From Natrinema zhouii (GTDB taxonomy: Archaea > Halobacteriota > Halobacteria > Halobacteriales > Natrialbaceae): a DNA stretch of 64,000 nt. The DNA lies in assembly GCF_013456555.2 (NCBI RefSeq), contig NZ_CP059154.1, positions 682,001 through 746,000 of the forward strand, given 5' to 3'. Both the position numbers and the translations under genes were made by a program. Shown here one piece after another: positions 8,331-16,621 of the stretch. Numbering within the stretch: the first letter of the stretch is position 1; every line of letters starts with the position of its first letter. The notes beneath the pieces are model-generated. The model was given only the letters and a program-made list of their open reading frames with translations, made no database searches and was not told the DNA's origin.

Positions 8331-9068
8331 TCAGGAGCGATCGTCCGTCCACTCGAGCCAGCCGAACAGCCGCTCGAGTAACCGCTCCTCACCGTCTCGC
8401 GAGAACCGATGGCCTTCGCCCGCGAATCGCTCAAGGAGGACGTCGGTCTCGAGTCGCCGGGCGGCGTCGAAGCTGTCGGCGGGATCGACGACGCCGTCGT
8501 CCCCGCCGTGGAAGATTGCGACCGGAACCGACAGCGTCGACGCGACGTCGCCGAACGGATACCGATCGAGGTGGTCGAAGAACCGCCGATCGAGACGCTC
8601 GCCGGTGTCGAAGGCCACCTCGCCCTCGCGTTCGACCGTCGCCCGATACTCGTCGAACGTCTCGTTGGTCGTCACCGGCGCTCGCGTGGCGATCGCTTCG
8701 ACTCGATCGTCGGCTGCTCCGGCGTGGAACGCGACCTTCCCGCCGAAACTCGAGCCGAACAGGGCGTACGAGTCGGGGTCGAAGTAGTCGACGACGCGAC
8801 GGAGGTCGGTCAGTCTCGCCTCGAGCGTGGACTCGACGAACTCGCCGTCTGAGTTGCCACAGCCGCGACAGTCGAATCGAACCGCGTTGTAGCCGGCCGC
8901 GACCGCTCGTCGGCATCGCCGCTCGTAGCTGCCGGACTTGTCGCTCCGAAGGCCGTGACAAAAGACGAGCCAGTCGTCGGACGGTGCCTCGTGATGGACG
9001 ACCGCGAGTTCCGGTGGGCTCCGTTCCGTCGCCGCGGTTTCGATCCGGATTCGGTGTCGGTCTGGCAT
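8331..9068 (-). CDS. Alpha/beta-hydrolase
   Basis: This 245-residue serine hydrolase has the nucleophile elbow GSSFGG (Ser107), an acid residue in HGGDDGVVD (Asp190/191) and the catalytic His in GEGHRF (His220). The early oxyanion-loop motif is VFCHGLRSDKSGS. The order and spacing match acyl-peptidase or dienelactone-hydrolase-like enzymes, but the substrate is unknown. ATG at 9068 precedes the first strand; the longer frame to 9353 adds only an unrecognised tail. Confidence 0.85.
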   Translation of the reverse strand: MPDRHRIRIETAATERSPPELAVVHHEAPSDDWLVFCHGLRSDKSGSYERRCRRAVAAGYNAVRFDCRGCGNSDGEFVESTLEARLTDLRRVVDYFDPDSYALFGSSFGGKVAFHAGAADDRVEAIATRAPVTTNETFDEYRATVEREGEVAFDTGERLDRRFFDHLDRYPFGDVASTLSVPVAIFHGGDDGVVDPADSFDAARRLETDVLLERFAGEGHRFSRDGEERLLERLFGWLEWTDDRS

Positions 9069-9527
9069 TCGTCTCCCACTGACGGCCCCAGCTTCCTTGA
9101 CAGCGGTGTTCCCGGGTGATACGACTGGATTGATCGATACTCGAGCGCGTCGACCGAACGGACGTGACTCAACGACGCGGACGTCCTCGAGTCGAGCCGC
9201 GAGGAACGGCTCGTGGACGGATGAATCCCGGGTTAAGGTGTCCGAACCGTCATCGTCGCAGCCTAGGAATACGGCTGATATTTCCCAGGTCAGCTCTCTG
9301 GTCGGGCTTTCCACCGATAGCGGCTTCCTCTTCCCACTCAAGGAAACGGGCAATACGACAGCTGTCTCTCTCGAACCGATTGCGAATCGCTGCCGATTGT
9401 CGAATTAGCCCGAGTTTTTGCGGAACGGCCTCCGTCGGACTCGGCGACAGAAACGTGCACCGATGGTCAATCACCTCCGCTCTCTCACGGCAAACCGTTT
9501 TTCCGCTCCGAGAGAGTCGGTTCCGCT
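9069..9527. other. Intergenic stretch, no gene seen
   Basis: The open frames on both strands lack homology-like features. This region carries the promoters of the hydrolase (leftward) and the small zinc protein (rightward), but I cannot place either core promoter confidently. Confidence 0.4.
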
Positions 9528-9692
9528 ATGACCCGCACCACCTACCGTTGTGCGTGTGGCGCACACCTCGAGTTCAAACAGGACCTCGAGAAGGAGTCCG
9601 GAACGACGACACCGACCTGGAAGTGCACGGACTGCGGGACGCCGGTGCCGGGGATGACCGCCGAAAAGATCCGACATCAGGACCCGTCCTGA
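9528..9692 (+). CDS. Small zinc-ribbon protein (54 aa)
   Basis: This 54-residue protein has two Cys pairs, Cys8/Cys10 (CAC) and Cys33/Cys36 (CTDC), each followed by G, typical of a one-zinc ribbon. Many haloarchaeal genomes encode such micro-proteins; most are uncharacterised and some affect motility or stress. The start is the only ATG before the first Cys pair, and the stop TGA is at 9690-9692. Confidence 0.75.
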   Translation: MTRTTYRCACGAHLEFKQDLEKESGTTTPTWKCTDCGTPVPGMTAEKIRHQDPS

Positions 9693-10132
9693 GTCGTGGT
9701 ATGGCCAGGAGCGTCCTCGAATGCAGACGATTGTGATTCGATAGCTACGGTCCCGCGTTCCAACGCCTGAGACGTGCTGTTGCGAGGCTGCCGATTGTTC
9801 TCTGACGAACTACTCCCCTCTCCCCCGATGTTATAAACCAATAAATGCTATACTAAATTGGTGGGGCAGACGGACACGTCGCCGTTCACCGTCGCTGGGG
9901 CCCCGTGTGACCAAAATAGGCTGCGTGTGACTTCTGGACGGTGAAAGCATGACCGCTGTGGCAGCTCTGGAGCCGAGTGTTGTCCGGATCCCTCTGCCAG
10001 TGATACTAGCATAGACGTACTCAAGTACGGGTTGTCTCTCTGATTGACGCTGTCTGTCCGGCAGTCGTTGAGACGAGTTCAGTGACTACGAGAGAGGATG
10101 GCTTATGAACCTACATCCTCCATACTGGTACA
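9693..10132. other. Intergenic stretch with AT-rich palindrome
   Basis: No protein gene is credible. TTATAAA at 9831-9837 could be a promoter. CCAAT (9838-9842) and ATTGG (9857-9861) form an inverted repeat just after it. What would be transcribed rightward is unclear; a short RNA or a decayed gene are both possible. Confidence 0.35.
10094..10120. promoter_or_regulatory. Inverted repeat before the TetR regulator gene
   Basis: GAGGATG (10094-10100) and CATCCTC (10114-10120) are perfect 7-bp inverted arms with a 13-bp spacer, ending 12 bp before the start codon. This position suits autoregulation, but the sequence differs from the operator shared by the P450 and SDR genes. Confidence 0.4.
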
Positions 10133-10750
10133 ATGGGCCGCCATCCGGAAACTGAACAACGAATTAGAGAAGCCGCGTTTCGCGCGCTTGTCGAACACGG
10201 ATACGCGGACCTCTCCATCAAGGATATCGGTGACGAGTTGGGCCAAAACCCATCGCTCATATACCACTATTTTGATAGCAAGGACGATCTCTTACTCTCG
10301 ATGCTCGACGTCTTCGTCGAAATATTCCTCGACCAACGGACCGAGAAGCCGATTACGGACCCGGAAACGGAGCTTCGAGAGTTCGTCGGTCAAATACTCC
10401 ATCCGAAGCCGGCACAGGTCGAACAGGTCATGTTTGCCCCGCCATCTGATATCGAGACGGCGGTCTCACGGATTTTCGTCGAGCTGTGGGCGCACGCGAC
10501 GTGGGATCCTGACTTCCGCAGAAAGACCACGCTGGTAGAGGACCGCCTCCGGGAAACGGTCACCCGGATACTCCGCGCCGGAATCGAACTCGAGCAGTTT
10601 CGGCCAGTCGATCCCGAGCTCACGGCAGATCACATCCTCTTTCTCCTCAAGCAAGGGATACACACGGGGACGACGACGAACCGAGATGCGGCCGTCGATC
10701 GAGTCCAAACGATCGTCGACGGAATTATAACCGATATCTCCCGCGAGTAA
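10133..10750 (+). CDS. TetR/AcrR-family transcriptional regulator
   Basis: This 205-residue regulator has the classic N-terminal TetR helix-turn-helix: IREAAFRALVEHGYADLSIK, then IGDELGQNPSLIYHYFDSKDDL (about residues 11-55). The C-terminal part is helical and would be the ligand and dimer domain. It is immediately upstream of a cytochrome P450 gene on the same strand. TetR proteins beside P450s commonly sense the P450 substrate and repress its gene; that role is inferred. Confidence 0.9.
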   Translation: MGRHPETEQRIREAAFRALVEHGYADLSIKDIGDELGQNPSLIYHYFDSKDDLLLSMLDVFVEIFLDQRTEKPITDPETELREFVGQILHPKPAQVEQVMFAPPSDIETAVSRIFVELWAHATWDPDFRRKTTLVEDRLRETVTRILRAGIELEQFRPVDPELTADHILFLLKQGIHTGTTTNRDAAVDRVQTIVDGIITDISRE

Positions 10751-10870
10751 CGGGAGAGTCAGCCAATACGTATCAGGTCGATCCCTTTTCCGCCCATTCG
10801 GTTATCCGACCCCTGCCTCGTTCCGCTGACCGATCTTCGGTACTGCTATCATCCGTTTGTGTTTGCGAGT

Positions 10871-10930
10871 CTATATTAATAAGGGCAGGAATGCCCCAAA
10901 AGGACTACAACTGATTAAACGATCAATTAA
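10871..10930 (+). promoter_or_regulatory. P450 promoter: TATA element and palindromic operator
   Basis: The TATA-like CTATATTAAT is at 10871-10880. TTAAACGATCAATTAA (10915-10930) lies between it and the ATG (10934), and its flanks extend it to an imperfect TGATT...AATCA palindrome. Thirteen of its 16 bases match the perfect palindrome at 13033-13048 in front of the SDR gene, and both promoters share the identical CTATATTAAT box. Confidence 0.6.
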
Positions 10931-10933
10931 ATC

Positions 10934-12160
10934 ATGGAGTCCCCCGATTCAGTCGTCGGAGTGGGCCGGTCACCAGAAGCCATTCGAAGCCTCGAGGGGC
11001 AACTCTCGCCGTTCGAGTGGTACGCTGAGATGCGTCAGGAGACGCCAGTTCACTTCGACGAGCAGCGAGAGACGTGGGACGTATTTCGATACGAAGACGT
11101 CGAACGCGTGCTCAAAGACCACGACACGTTTACGGCTAACCGGGCTTTCGAAGCCGACGAGTCCTCGAACGACGGTGACGACAGTGACGACGGTCTCCCG
11201 ATGCTTCAGACGATGATCACGACCGATCCACCGACACAGACCCGACTCCGAGGGTTCGTCGACGAGCGATTCCAGCCGGGAGCGATACGGGAGTACCAAC
11301 CGCAAGTAGCGGAGGTAACGGAGACCCTGTTGGACGATCTCGAGGACGAGAGCTGTTTCGACTTCGTCGACGAGTTCGCGATCCCGTTTCCCGTCATCGT
11401 CATCGCCGAACTACTGGGGATTCCCGCCGACCGTCGCGATCAGTTCAAAGAGTGGTCGGACGCACTCGTCGCGCGACCCGAAGACGACACCCCGGAGGAG
11501 ATGAAACGGGTACAACGGGAACAGGAGGAAGCCCAACGAGCGATGGGGAGGTACTTCGCGGAGTTGCTGGAAGAGCGCGATGGCGGCGACGGCGACGACC
11601 TCATTACGCTCGCGGCGAACGCGGAGGAGTTATCCAGGGGTGAACAGATCGGGTTCTGCATGCTGCTCCTCCTCGCGGGCAACATCACGACGACGAATCT
11701 CCTCACCAACGCGATATGGTCCGTCGAAGAACACGGGTTGACGGACGCGATTCGCACGGAGGACGTCGATCACACACAGGCTATCGAAGAAACGCTTCGA
11801 TACCGATCCCCGATCCAATCGTTGAAGCGTATCGCCGTGGAGGACGTCGAGCTACACGGTCAACGGATTCAGGCCGGAGATGTCCTCACGCTCTGGCTGG
11901 GTGCCGCAAATCGCGATCCGGAAATCTTCGATACACCCGACGAATTCCGGCCCGAGCGGCGTCCCAACCGCCATATGGCGTTCGGCACGGGAGTCCACTT
12001 CTGTCTGGGTGCCCATCTCGCACGGATGGAAGCGGACGTCGCCCTGGACCACTTATTCGACCGTTTCGACCGCCTGGATGCGGATTTGTCGGGCCTCGAG
12101 CCGTTGAGTGCCCTCTACGGTCTCGAATCGCTCCCCTGTGAAATGAGTCGAAACGCGTAA
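10934..12160 (+). CDS. Cytochrome P450
   Basis: This soluble bacterial-type P450 has 408 residues. The I-helix motif is LLLAGNITTTNLL (oxygen activation AGNxTT), the ExxR pair is in EETLRYRSP, and the haem-thiolate loop is FGTGVHFCLG with Cys357 as ligand. There is no membrane anchor, so it is cytoplasmic and needs a separate ferredoxin/reductase, none of which is adjacent. It is related to CYP107/CYP109-like or haloarchaeal CYP174-like proteins; the substrate is unknown. It is convergent with the SDR gene, with which it shares an operator, suggesting one oxidative pathway. A T-run at 12189-12194 may end its transcript. Confidence 0.95.
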   Translation: MESPDSVVGVGRSPEAIRSLEGQLSPFEWYAEMRQETPVHFDEQRETWDVFRYEDVERVLKDHDTFTANRAFEADESSNDGDDSDDGLPMLQTMITTDPPTQTRLRGFVDERFQPGAIREYQPQVAEVTETLLDDLEDESCFDFVDEFAIPFPVIVIAELLGIPADRRDQFKEWSDALVARPEDDTPEEMKRVQREQEEAQRAMGRYFAELLEERDGGDGDDLITLAANAEELSRGEQIGFCMLLLLAGNITTTNLLTNAIWSVEEHGLTDAIRTEDVDHTQAIEETLRYRSPIQSLKRIAVEDVELHGQRIQAGDVLTLWLGAANRDPEIFDTPDEFRPERRPNRHMAFGTGVHFCLGAHLARMEADVALDHLFDRFDRLDADLSGLEPLSALYGLESLPCEMSRNA

Positions 12161-12243
12161 GCAGACGGATAGCGGCGATATCACTGGATTTTTTGGCTCC
12201 CATCGAACTTGGTTGTCAGATCGATACGTAATAGGGCGGTCGC

Positions 12244-13014
12244 TTAGTCGGCCGCCTGACCGCCGTCGACGGGGAGCGTATGGCCGGTGATACACGACGC
12301 ATCGTCAGAACAGAGGAACGCGACCGCGCCGGCCATCTCTTCCGGGTCCGCGATGCGGTCCATCGGGACGTCGATCATTGCCGACGTGTCGAACTCCATT
12401 TCCGACGGATCGCTGCCTTCCGACATCCCGGATTGGATGTTCGTGTTCGTCGGCCCCGGTGCGATAGCGTTGATCCGAATACCCCGCGTCGCGTACTCGA
12501 GCGCGACCGTCTTCGTGAGGCCGACGACGCCGTGTTTACTGGCCGAATAGCTGGCGAGTCCGCCTATCCCTACTAACCCGGATTCGGAAGCGGTGTTGAC
12601 GATCGCACCGCTCCCCTGCGCTTCCATGACGGGAAGTTCGGCTTTCAGACACGCCCAGACGCCTTTCAGGTTGATATCGAGCAGTTTGTCCCACTGTGCC
12701 TCTTCGATGTCAGTTACTCCTGCAAACCCCGTGAGAATTCCCGCGTTGTTATGCGCAAAATCGAGGCTTCCGTATGTGTCGACTGCGATGTCGACCATTC
12801 GCTCGACCGACTCGAAATCGGCGACGTCAACTTCGACGAACGTTGCATCACCGCCGGCGTCCTCGATCAGGTCGACCGTTTCGCGACCGGCTTCCGCAGC
12901 GATATCTGCGACGACGACGTTTGCGCCGTCCGCTGCAAAGCGTTCTGCTGACGCACGTCCGATTCCCGATCCCGCTCCCGTCACCAGAGCCGTCTTTCCG
13001 TCTATTCCGTTCAT
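12244..13014 (-). CDS. Short-chain dehydrogenase/reductase (classical SDR)
   Basis: This 256-residue NAD(P)-dependent oxidoreductase has all classical SDR marks: cofactor loop TGAGSGIG (12-19), NNAG (89-92), Asn115, catalytic Ser143 and the YxxxK pair Tyr156/Lys160. Asp37 at the end of strand 2 (VVVADI) favours NAD over NADP. It resembles 3-oxoacyl-ACP-reductase or alcohol-dehydrogenase types, and the true substrate is open. It is convergent to the P450 gene and carries the same palindrome in its promoter, so it may oxidise the P450 product. Confidence 0.92.
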   Translation of the reverse strand: MNGIDGKTALVTGAGSGIGRASAERFAADGANVVVADIAAEAGRETVDLIEDAGGDATFVEVDVADFESVERMVDIAVDTYGSLDFAHNNAGILTGFAGVTDIEEAQWDKLLDINLKGVWACLKAELPVMEAQGSGAIVNTASESGLVGIGGLASYSASKHGVVGLTKTVALEYATRGIRINAIAPGPTNTNIQSGMSEGSDPSEMEFDTSAMIDVPMDRIADPEEMAGAVAFLCSDDASCITGHTLPVDGGQAAD

Positions 13015-13031
13015 TATTGACCTGGGCGCTA

Positions 13032-13053
13032 ATTAATTGTTCAATTAATATAG
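13032..13053 (-). promoter_or_regulatory. SDR promoter with perfect palindromic operator
   Basis: TTAATTGTTCAATTAA (13033-13048) has 7-bp arms around TT and extends to 8-bp arms (13032-13049). It overlaps the minus-strand TATA box CTATATTAAT (13044-13053), whose nearer edge is 30 bp upstream of the start. A bound protein would exclude TBP. A near copy precedes the P450 gene. Confidence 0.65.
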
Positions 13054-13298
13054 TCCTTTGGCCGATTTCTGTGGCGACGACCGAGCGCTCTCGCATCCGA
13101 TCGCGATCGATGTGCGTTTTTTCCGGCTCCGTGAGACCGAAACACAGATTTAGGATCGTGGAACAGTATGAGACAACTGATGACTCGAGGCGTCACCCAC
13201 ACGATCCGCTCGTGGCGCGGTGATAGCCCTCTCGAGCAGCCGAGCGGCAGCCGAAATCCGAATCGGCGGTCGCCGGTGAGCTGCCGCGCTGAGCCAGG

Positions 13299-14435
13299 AT
13301 GGGTGATCACGTCGTGACTGAGGTGGCGATCACGGACGCGGTCGACGCCTATCTGCAGCGAAAGGCCGTCGGCGATCCGAACGGATCAGGTGCCGGAGCC
13401 TACGCGTCCAACGCGGAATCGATTCTCCGCCGGTGGGCCGACTGGCTCGAGCAGGAACACGGACTGACCTCGTTGTTCACACTCGAGGTCGACCACATGC
13501 GCGCGTACGCCGAAGAGCTCCGCCGACGAACCGGTCGCGGCGAGTACACCGCCTCGACTGCCGGAACGTACTACGCGGTCGTCCGGGCGTTCCTCTCGTG
13601 GTGCATCCGCGGCGGAATTCTCGCGGAGAACCCCGCCGCGACCGACCGCGCGGAGGCCGCGTTGCCGACCGCCGACGAGCGACCGACGAGCGATTTCTGG
13701 ACCGCACGACAGCGTCGGGAGCTCGAGCGCTACGTCCGTGAGCGGGCGCTCGATACCGGTCGGTCGATGCGCGAGCGACGCGGCCGACTGCGCGAGTACG
13801 CGATGGTGGCCGTCCTCGCTCACTCGACAGTCCGCGGCTCGGAACTGTTTCGGGTCCCCGACGACGACCGACGCACGGGTGCCACATGGGACGACGTCGA
13901 TTTCTATACGGGAACGATCCGCGTCCTCGGGAAGTCCCAGCGACTCGAGGACGTTCCCCTCCCCGCCCGCGCCCGGACCCCGTTGCGCCGCTACCGGGTC
14001 GTCCTCGATCCGCCGTCGAACGACTGGCCGCTGTTCCCGACGGCCCACGCGCCGTCGATCGCCGGTCGCGTGCGCGACGTTCTTCGTGACCGGGGGCACG
14101 ACCAGGAGACGATCGAGTCCCTGCTCGAGGACACGACGGCGACGGAACTCGCTCGCGAGCGCTCGATCGCGCCGCCGGCGATCACCACCGAGGGGGCGCG
14201 GTCGGTGTTGCGCCGGCTCTGCGAGGGTGCCGGGATCGACGTCGACGGCGACTATCTGACGCCGCGGGGCGTCCGCCGAGATCGATCGGGGGCGTCGTAC
14301 CGACAGGAGGCGACGGCGTCGAAGCCGACGCTTCGGGCGTCGGTGCTCGAGCAGTCGATCGTCGTTCCTGAGTCCCGGTCGTCGGTGGTTGACGCTGAGC
14401 CTGTCGAGGGAGACGAGTCGACGAAGACGGACTGA
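13299..14435 (+). CDS. Tyrosine-recombinase-like protein, probably non-catalytic
   Basis: This 378-residue protein has the integrase layout: an N-terminal SAM-like core-binding domain (about 10-110, ending FLSWCIRGGILAENPA) and a C-terminal catalytic-type domain. The first active-site arginine is in AHSTVRGSELFRV and the beta-hairpin lysine in VLGKSQ. Box II reads LTPRGVRRDRSG, where Arg replaces the usual HxxR histidine. The tail after it has no tyrosine in the expected place (SVLEQSIVVPESRSS). It may be a decayed recombinase or a DNA-binding derivative. No att site or mobile partner is visible next to it. Confidence 0.8.
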   Translation: MGDHVVTEVAITDAVDAYLQRKAVGDPNGSGAGAYASNAESILRRWADWLEQEHGLTSLFTLEVDHMRAYAEELRRRTGRGEYTASTAGTYYAVVRAFLSWCIRGGILAENPAATDRAEAALPTADERPTSDFWTARQRRELERYVRERALDTGRSMRERRGRLREYAMVAVLAHSTVRGSELFRVPDDDRRTGATWDDVDFYTGTIRVLGKSQRLEDVPLPARARTPLRRYRVVLDPPSNDWPLFPTAHAPSIAGRVRDVLRDRGHDQETIESLLEDTTATELARERSIAPPAITTEGARSVLRRLCEGAGIDVDGDYLTPRGVRRDRSGASYRQEATASKPTLRASVLEQSIVVPESRSSVVDAEPVEGDESTKTD

Positions 14436-14764
14436 GAGGAGACGGACGATCGTTCTATCGTGAGTTCGTATTCGATGCTGGTGATTTTCTCTCGATTCGT
14501 ATTATGTACAGGAGCGAACGGAACAGTGGGTTCTGTGAACAATGAGTGAGACAACACACCCTGCTATCGTGGCAACGGGGAATCGCCACGCCCTCCCCAG
14601 CCGATTCGCTCACTAGCGTTCGCTCATCCCTCGCGCATCTTTGGGCCGCGGCTCACCCATCGGTTCACCGCGGCACAGCGCGCGCCACCGCACGCCGGTT
14701 GACAAGTTTCGAGTGAGATGTCCTCCACCTATAACTTACGCCAGACCAGTTCACTTCGGCCCGG
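14436..14764. other. Convergent intergenic region with inverted repeats
   Basis: No gene is seen. GAATCG (14580-14585) and CGATTC (14602-14607) form an inverted repeat, and GCCGCGG (14645-14651) with CCGCGGC (14668-14674) forms a second. Both lie between convergent units and might act in transcript ending. The C-rich segment around 14585-14640 resembles dispersed haloarchaeal repeat sequence, but this is from memory only. Confidence 0.35.
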
Positions 14765-16621
14765 TCAAACGACCAGCAGCCACAGGATCACCGTCAGGAC
14801 GAGCGTCAGCAGGAGAACGCTCGTTCCGATGCTCGTCCGGAGGTGAATCGTCGAAGCGCGGCCGCCATCGGTCGGTTGTCGGTCGTCAACATCGACTAAC
14901 GGGAGCCGTCGTGCGGCCGCATCGACGGCGAGGACGGGGTTGTTTCCGGCCCAGTAACACCGTTTGACTGCTCCGACGACGGCGGCGTCGACGATGGCGT
15001 AGGTTTCCGTCACCGCGAGCATCGTCCACCGGCTGAGGTGGTAGGTCGCGGGGTAGACAACCATCACCGGATCGCCCAGATCGAGTTTCGAGAGCGGTTT
15101 CCGGACGAGGACGAACGTGACGGCGGCGACCGCCGTCAGGATTCCCGCCGTCTCGAGGTGACTCGAGCTGTAGGGATGGAGCTCGCTCTCACCGCCGGGG
15201 TACGCAAATTCGAAGTGGCCGGCCTGAGCGTGGAGCGTCGGCGCGAGGTCGGCAAGTCCCTGCCACCAGACGCCGAAGAGGAGACAGGCACCGCCGAGGC
15301 CGAGCATCGCCACCGTCTGGCCGGGTTTGGCGTCGGCGACCTCGAAGTCGCTCTCGCCGTGGAAGAAGACGTAGTAGCCGAGCTTGATGAACGAGAGGAG
15401 CGTTCCGATCGCGCCGAGCCAGAGCAGCCAGTACAGCGCCTGGAACTCCGGTTCTCCGTAATAATGGGGATCCGGATTGGCCGCGTCGAAGAGCATTCCC
15501 TTGCTGACGTACCCGTTGAAGCCGGGGATCGCGGTGATCGAGAGCGCGCCGAGTCCGAAGGCGATCGCGGTGAGGGGCATCTCGCGCCAGAGACCGCCCA
15601 ATTCGTATAAGTCCTCCTCGCCAGTGCGGTAGATGACGACGCCGACGGACATGAACAACAGGCTCTTGAACAGGATGTTGTTGAACAGGTGGCTCAACGC
15701 ACCTGCGACAGCGATTTCGCTGGTCACCGTCCACGCACCCATCCCGATCCCGGCGACGATGTAGCCGAGTTGGGCCTGAATGTGGTAGGACAGCAGCGCG
15801 CGCATGTCGTGTTGGAGCAGGGCGAAGGTCGCGCCGTAGACGGCCATCAGGCCGCCCATGTACGCGATGTAGATCCCCAGTTCGCTCTGAGCGTCGACGG
15901 GGAACGCCCGGTAGAGGACGAACGCGCTCGTCTTCGTCGTATAGACCGAGAGGAACACCGAGGCCGCGATGTGCGGACGCGGGTAGGTGTCGGGCAGCCA
16001 GGTGTGGAACCCGATGAAGGCGACGTTGACGCCCATTCCGAGCACTGCGAGCAGCGCCGGAATCCCGTCGGCGATCCCGGCCTCAGTGTAGACGAACGTG
16101 CCGGTCTGGACGTAGTGGACAGCGACCGCCATCATCACGAGCACCCCGCCGGTGCCGTGGAAGAGCGCGTACCGGAAGCCGGCCCGGACCGCCTCGCCGC
16201 CGTAGTGCCAGACGACGAGCGTGCTGGTGACGGCCATCAGCTCCCACATGAACAGGAGCACGAGCCAGTCGCCCGCGAACGCCGCCCCGATCGACGAGGA
16301 GACGTAGACGAGCGCGAACGCGACTAACGTTCGACTCGCCTCGCTCGAGTAGGCGTAGATCACGCTACAGACGCCCAAAAAGCCGAGACCGAGGCCGACC
16401 ATTCGGGAGAAGTCGTCGACGTAGAACGGGACGACCTCGAACCCGAGGAAGGTCCCTGCCAGGTGCTCGCCGCCGGGGGCGACCAGCGAAATCGCCAGCA
16501 CCGCCGCGAGGCTGAGCGCGCCGACGGCGAAGCCGGCGATTCGCGGCAGGACGAGCACGAGCAGGGCCGCCGCAAAGACGATGAGCGGCGGGTAGGCCAG
16601 TGAGAGAAATTCGAGTTCCAT
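14765..16621 (-). CDS. Mrp antiporter MrpD/NuoL-like subunit (third, distal)
   Basis: This 618-residue polytopic membrane protein belongs to the proton-translocating Nuo L/M/N–MrpA/D superfamily. The conserved helix-5 glutamate is in LLFMWELMAVTSTLV and helix-8-type lysine in SVYTTKTSAF; HTWLPDTYPRPH is the family's HxWLP loop. It is the last gene of the operon, and its ATG overlaps the preceding stop by one base (TGATG). Three paralogous antiporter-like subunits in one operon is more than the bacterial MrpA+MrpD pair; here a separate DUF4040 gene replaces the MrpA tail. Confidence 0.88.
   Translation of the reverse strand: MELEFLSLAYPPLIVFAAALLVLVLPRIAGFAVGALSLAAVLAISLVAPGGEHLAGTFLGFEVVPFYVDDFSRMVGLGLGFLGVCSVIYAYSSEASRTLVAFALVYVSSSIGAAFAGDWLVLLFMWELMAVTSTLVVWHYGGEAVRAGFRYALFHGTGGVLVMMAVAVHYVQTGTFVYTEAGIADGIPALLAVLGMGVNVAFIGFHTWLPDTYPRPHIAASVFLSVYTTKTSAFVLYRAFPVDAQSELGIYIAYMGGLMAVYGATFALLQHDMRALLSYHIQAQLGYIVAGIGMGAWTVTSEIAVAGALSHLFNNILFKSLLFMSVGVVIYRTGEEDLYELGGLWREMPLTAIAFGLGALSITAIPGFNGYVSKGMLFDAANPDPHYYGEPEFQALYWLLWLGAIGTLLSFIKLGYYVFFHGESDFEVADAKPGQTVAMLGLGGACLLFGVWWQGLADLAPTLHAQAGHFEFAYPGGESELHPYSSSHLETAGILTAVAAVTFVLVRKPLSKLDLGDPVMVVYPATYHLSRWTMLAVTETYAIVDAAVVGAVKRCYWAGNNPVLAVDAAARRLPLVDVDDRQPTDGGRASTIHLRTSIGTSVLLLTLVLTVILWLLVV

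Noticed and set aside
13299-14435. An integrated element bounded by att sites.
   Set aside because: No tRNA gene, no matching direct repeats and no other mobile genes flank the recombinase homologue.
14580-14674. Insertion-sequence remnant.
   Set aside because: Two inverted repeats are present but no transposase fragment or target duplication is visible; convergent-gene hairpins explain it as well.
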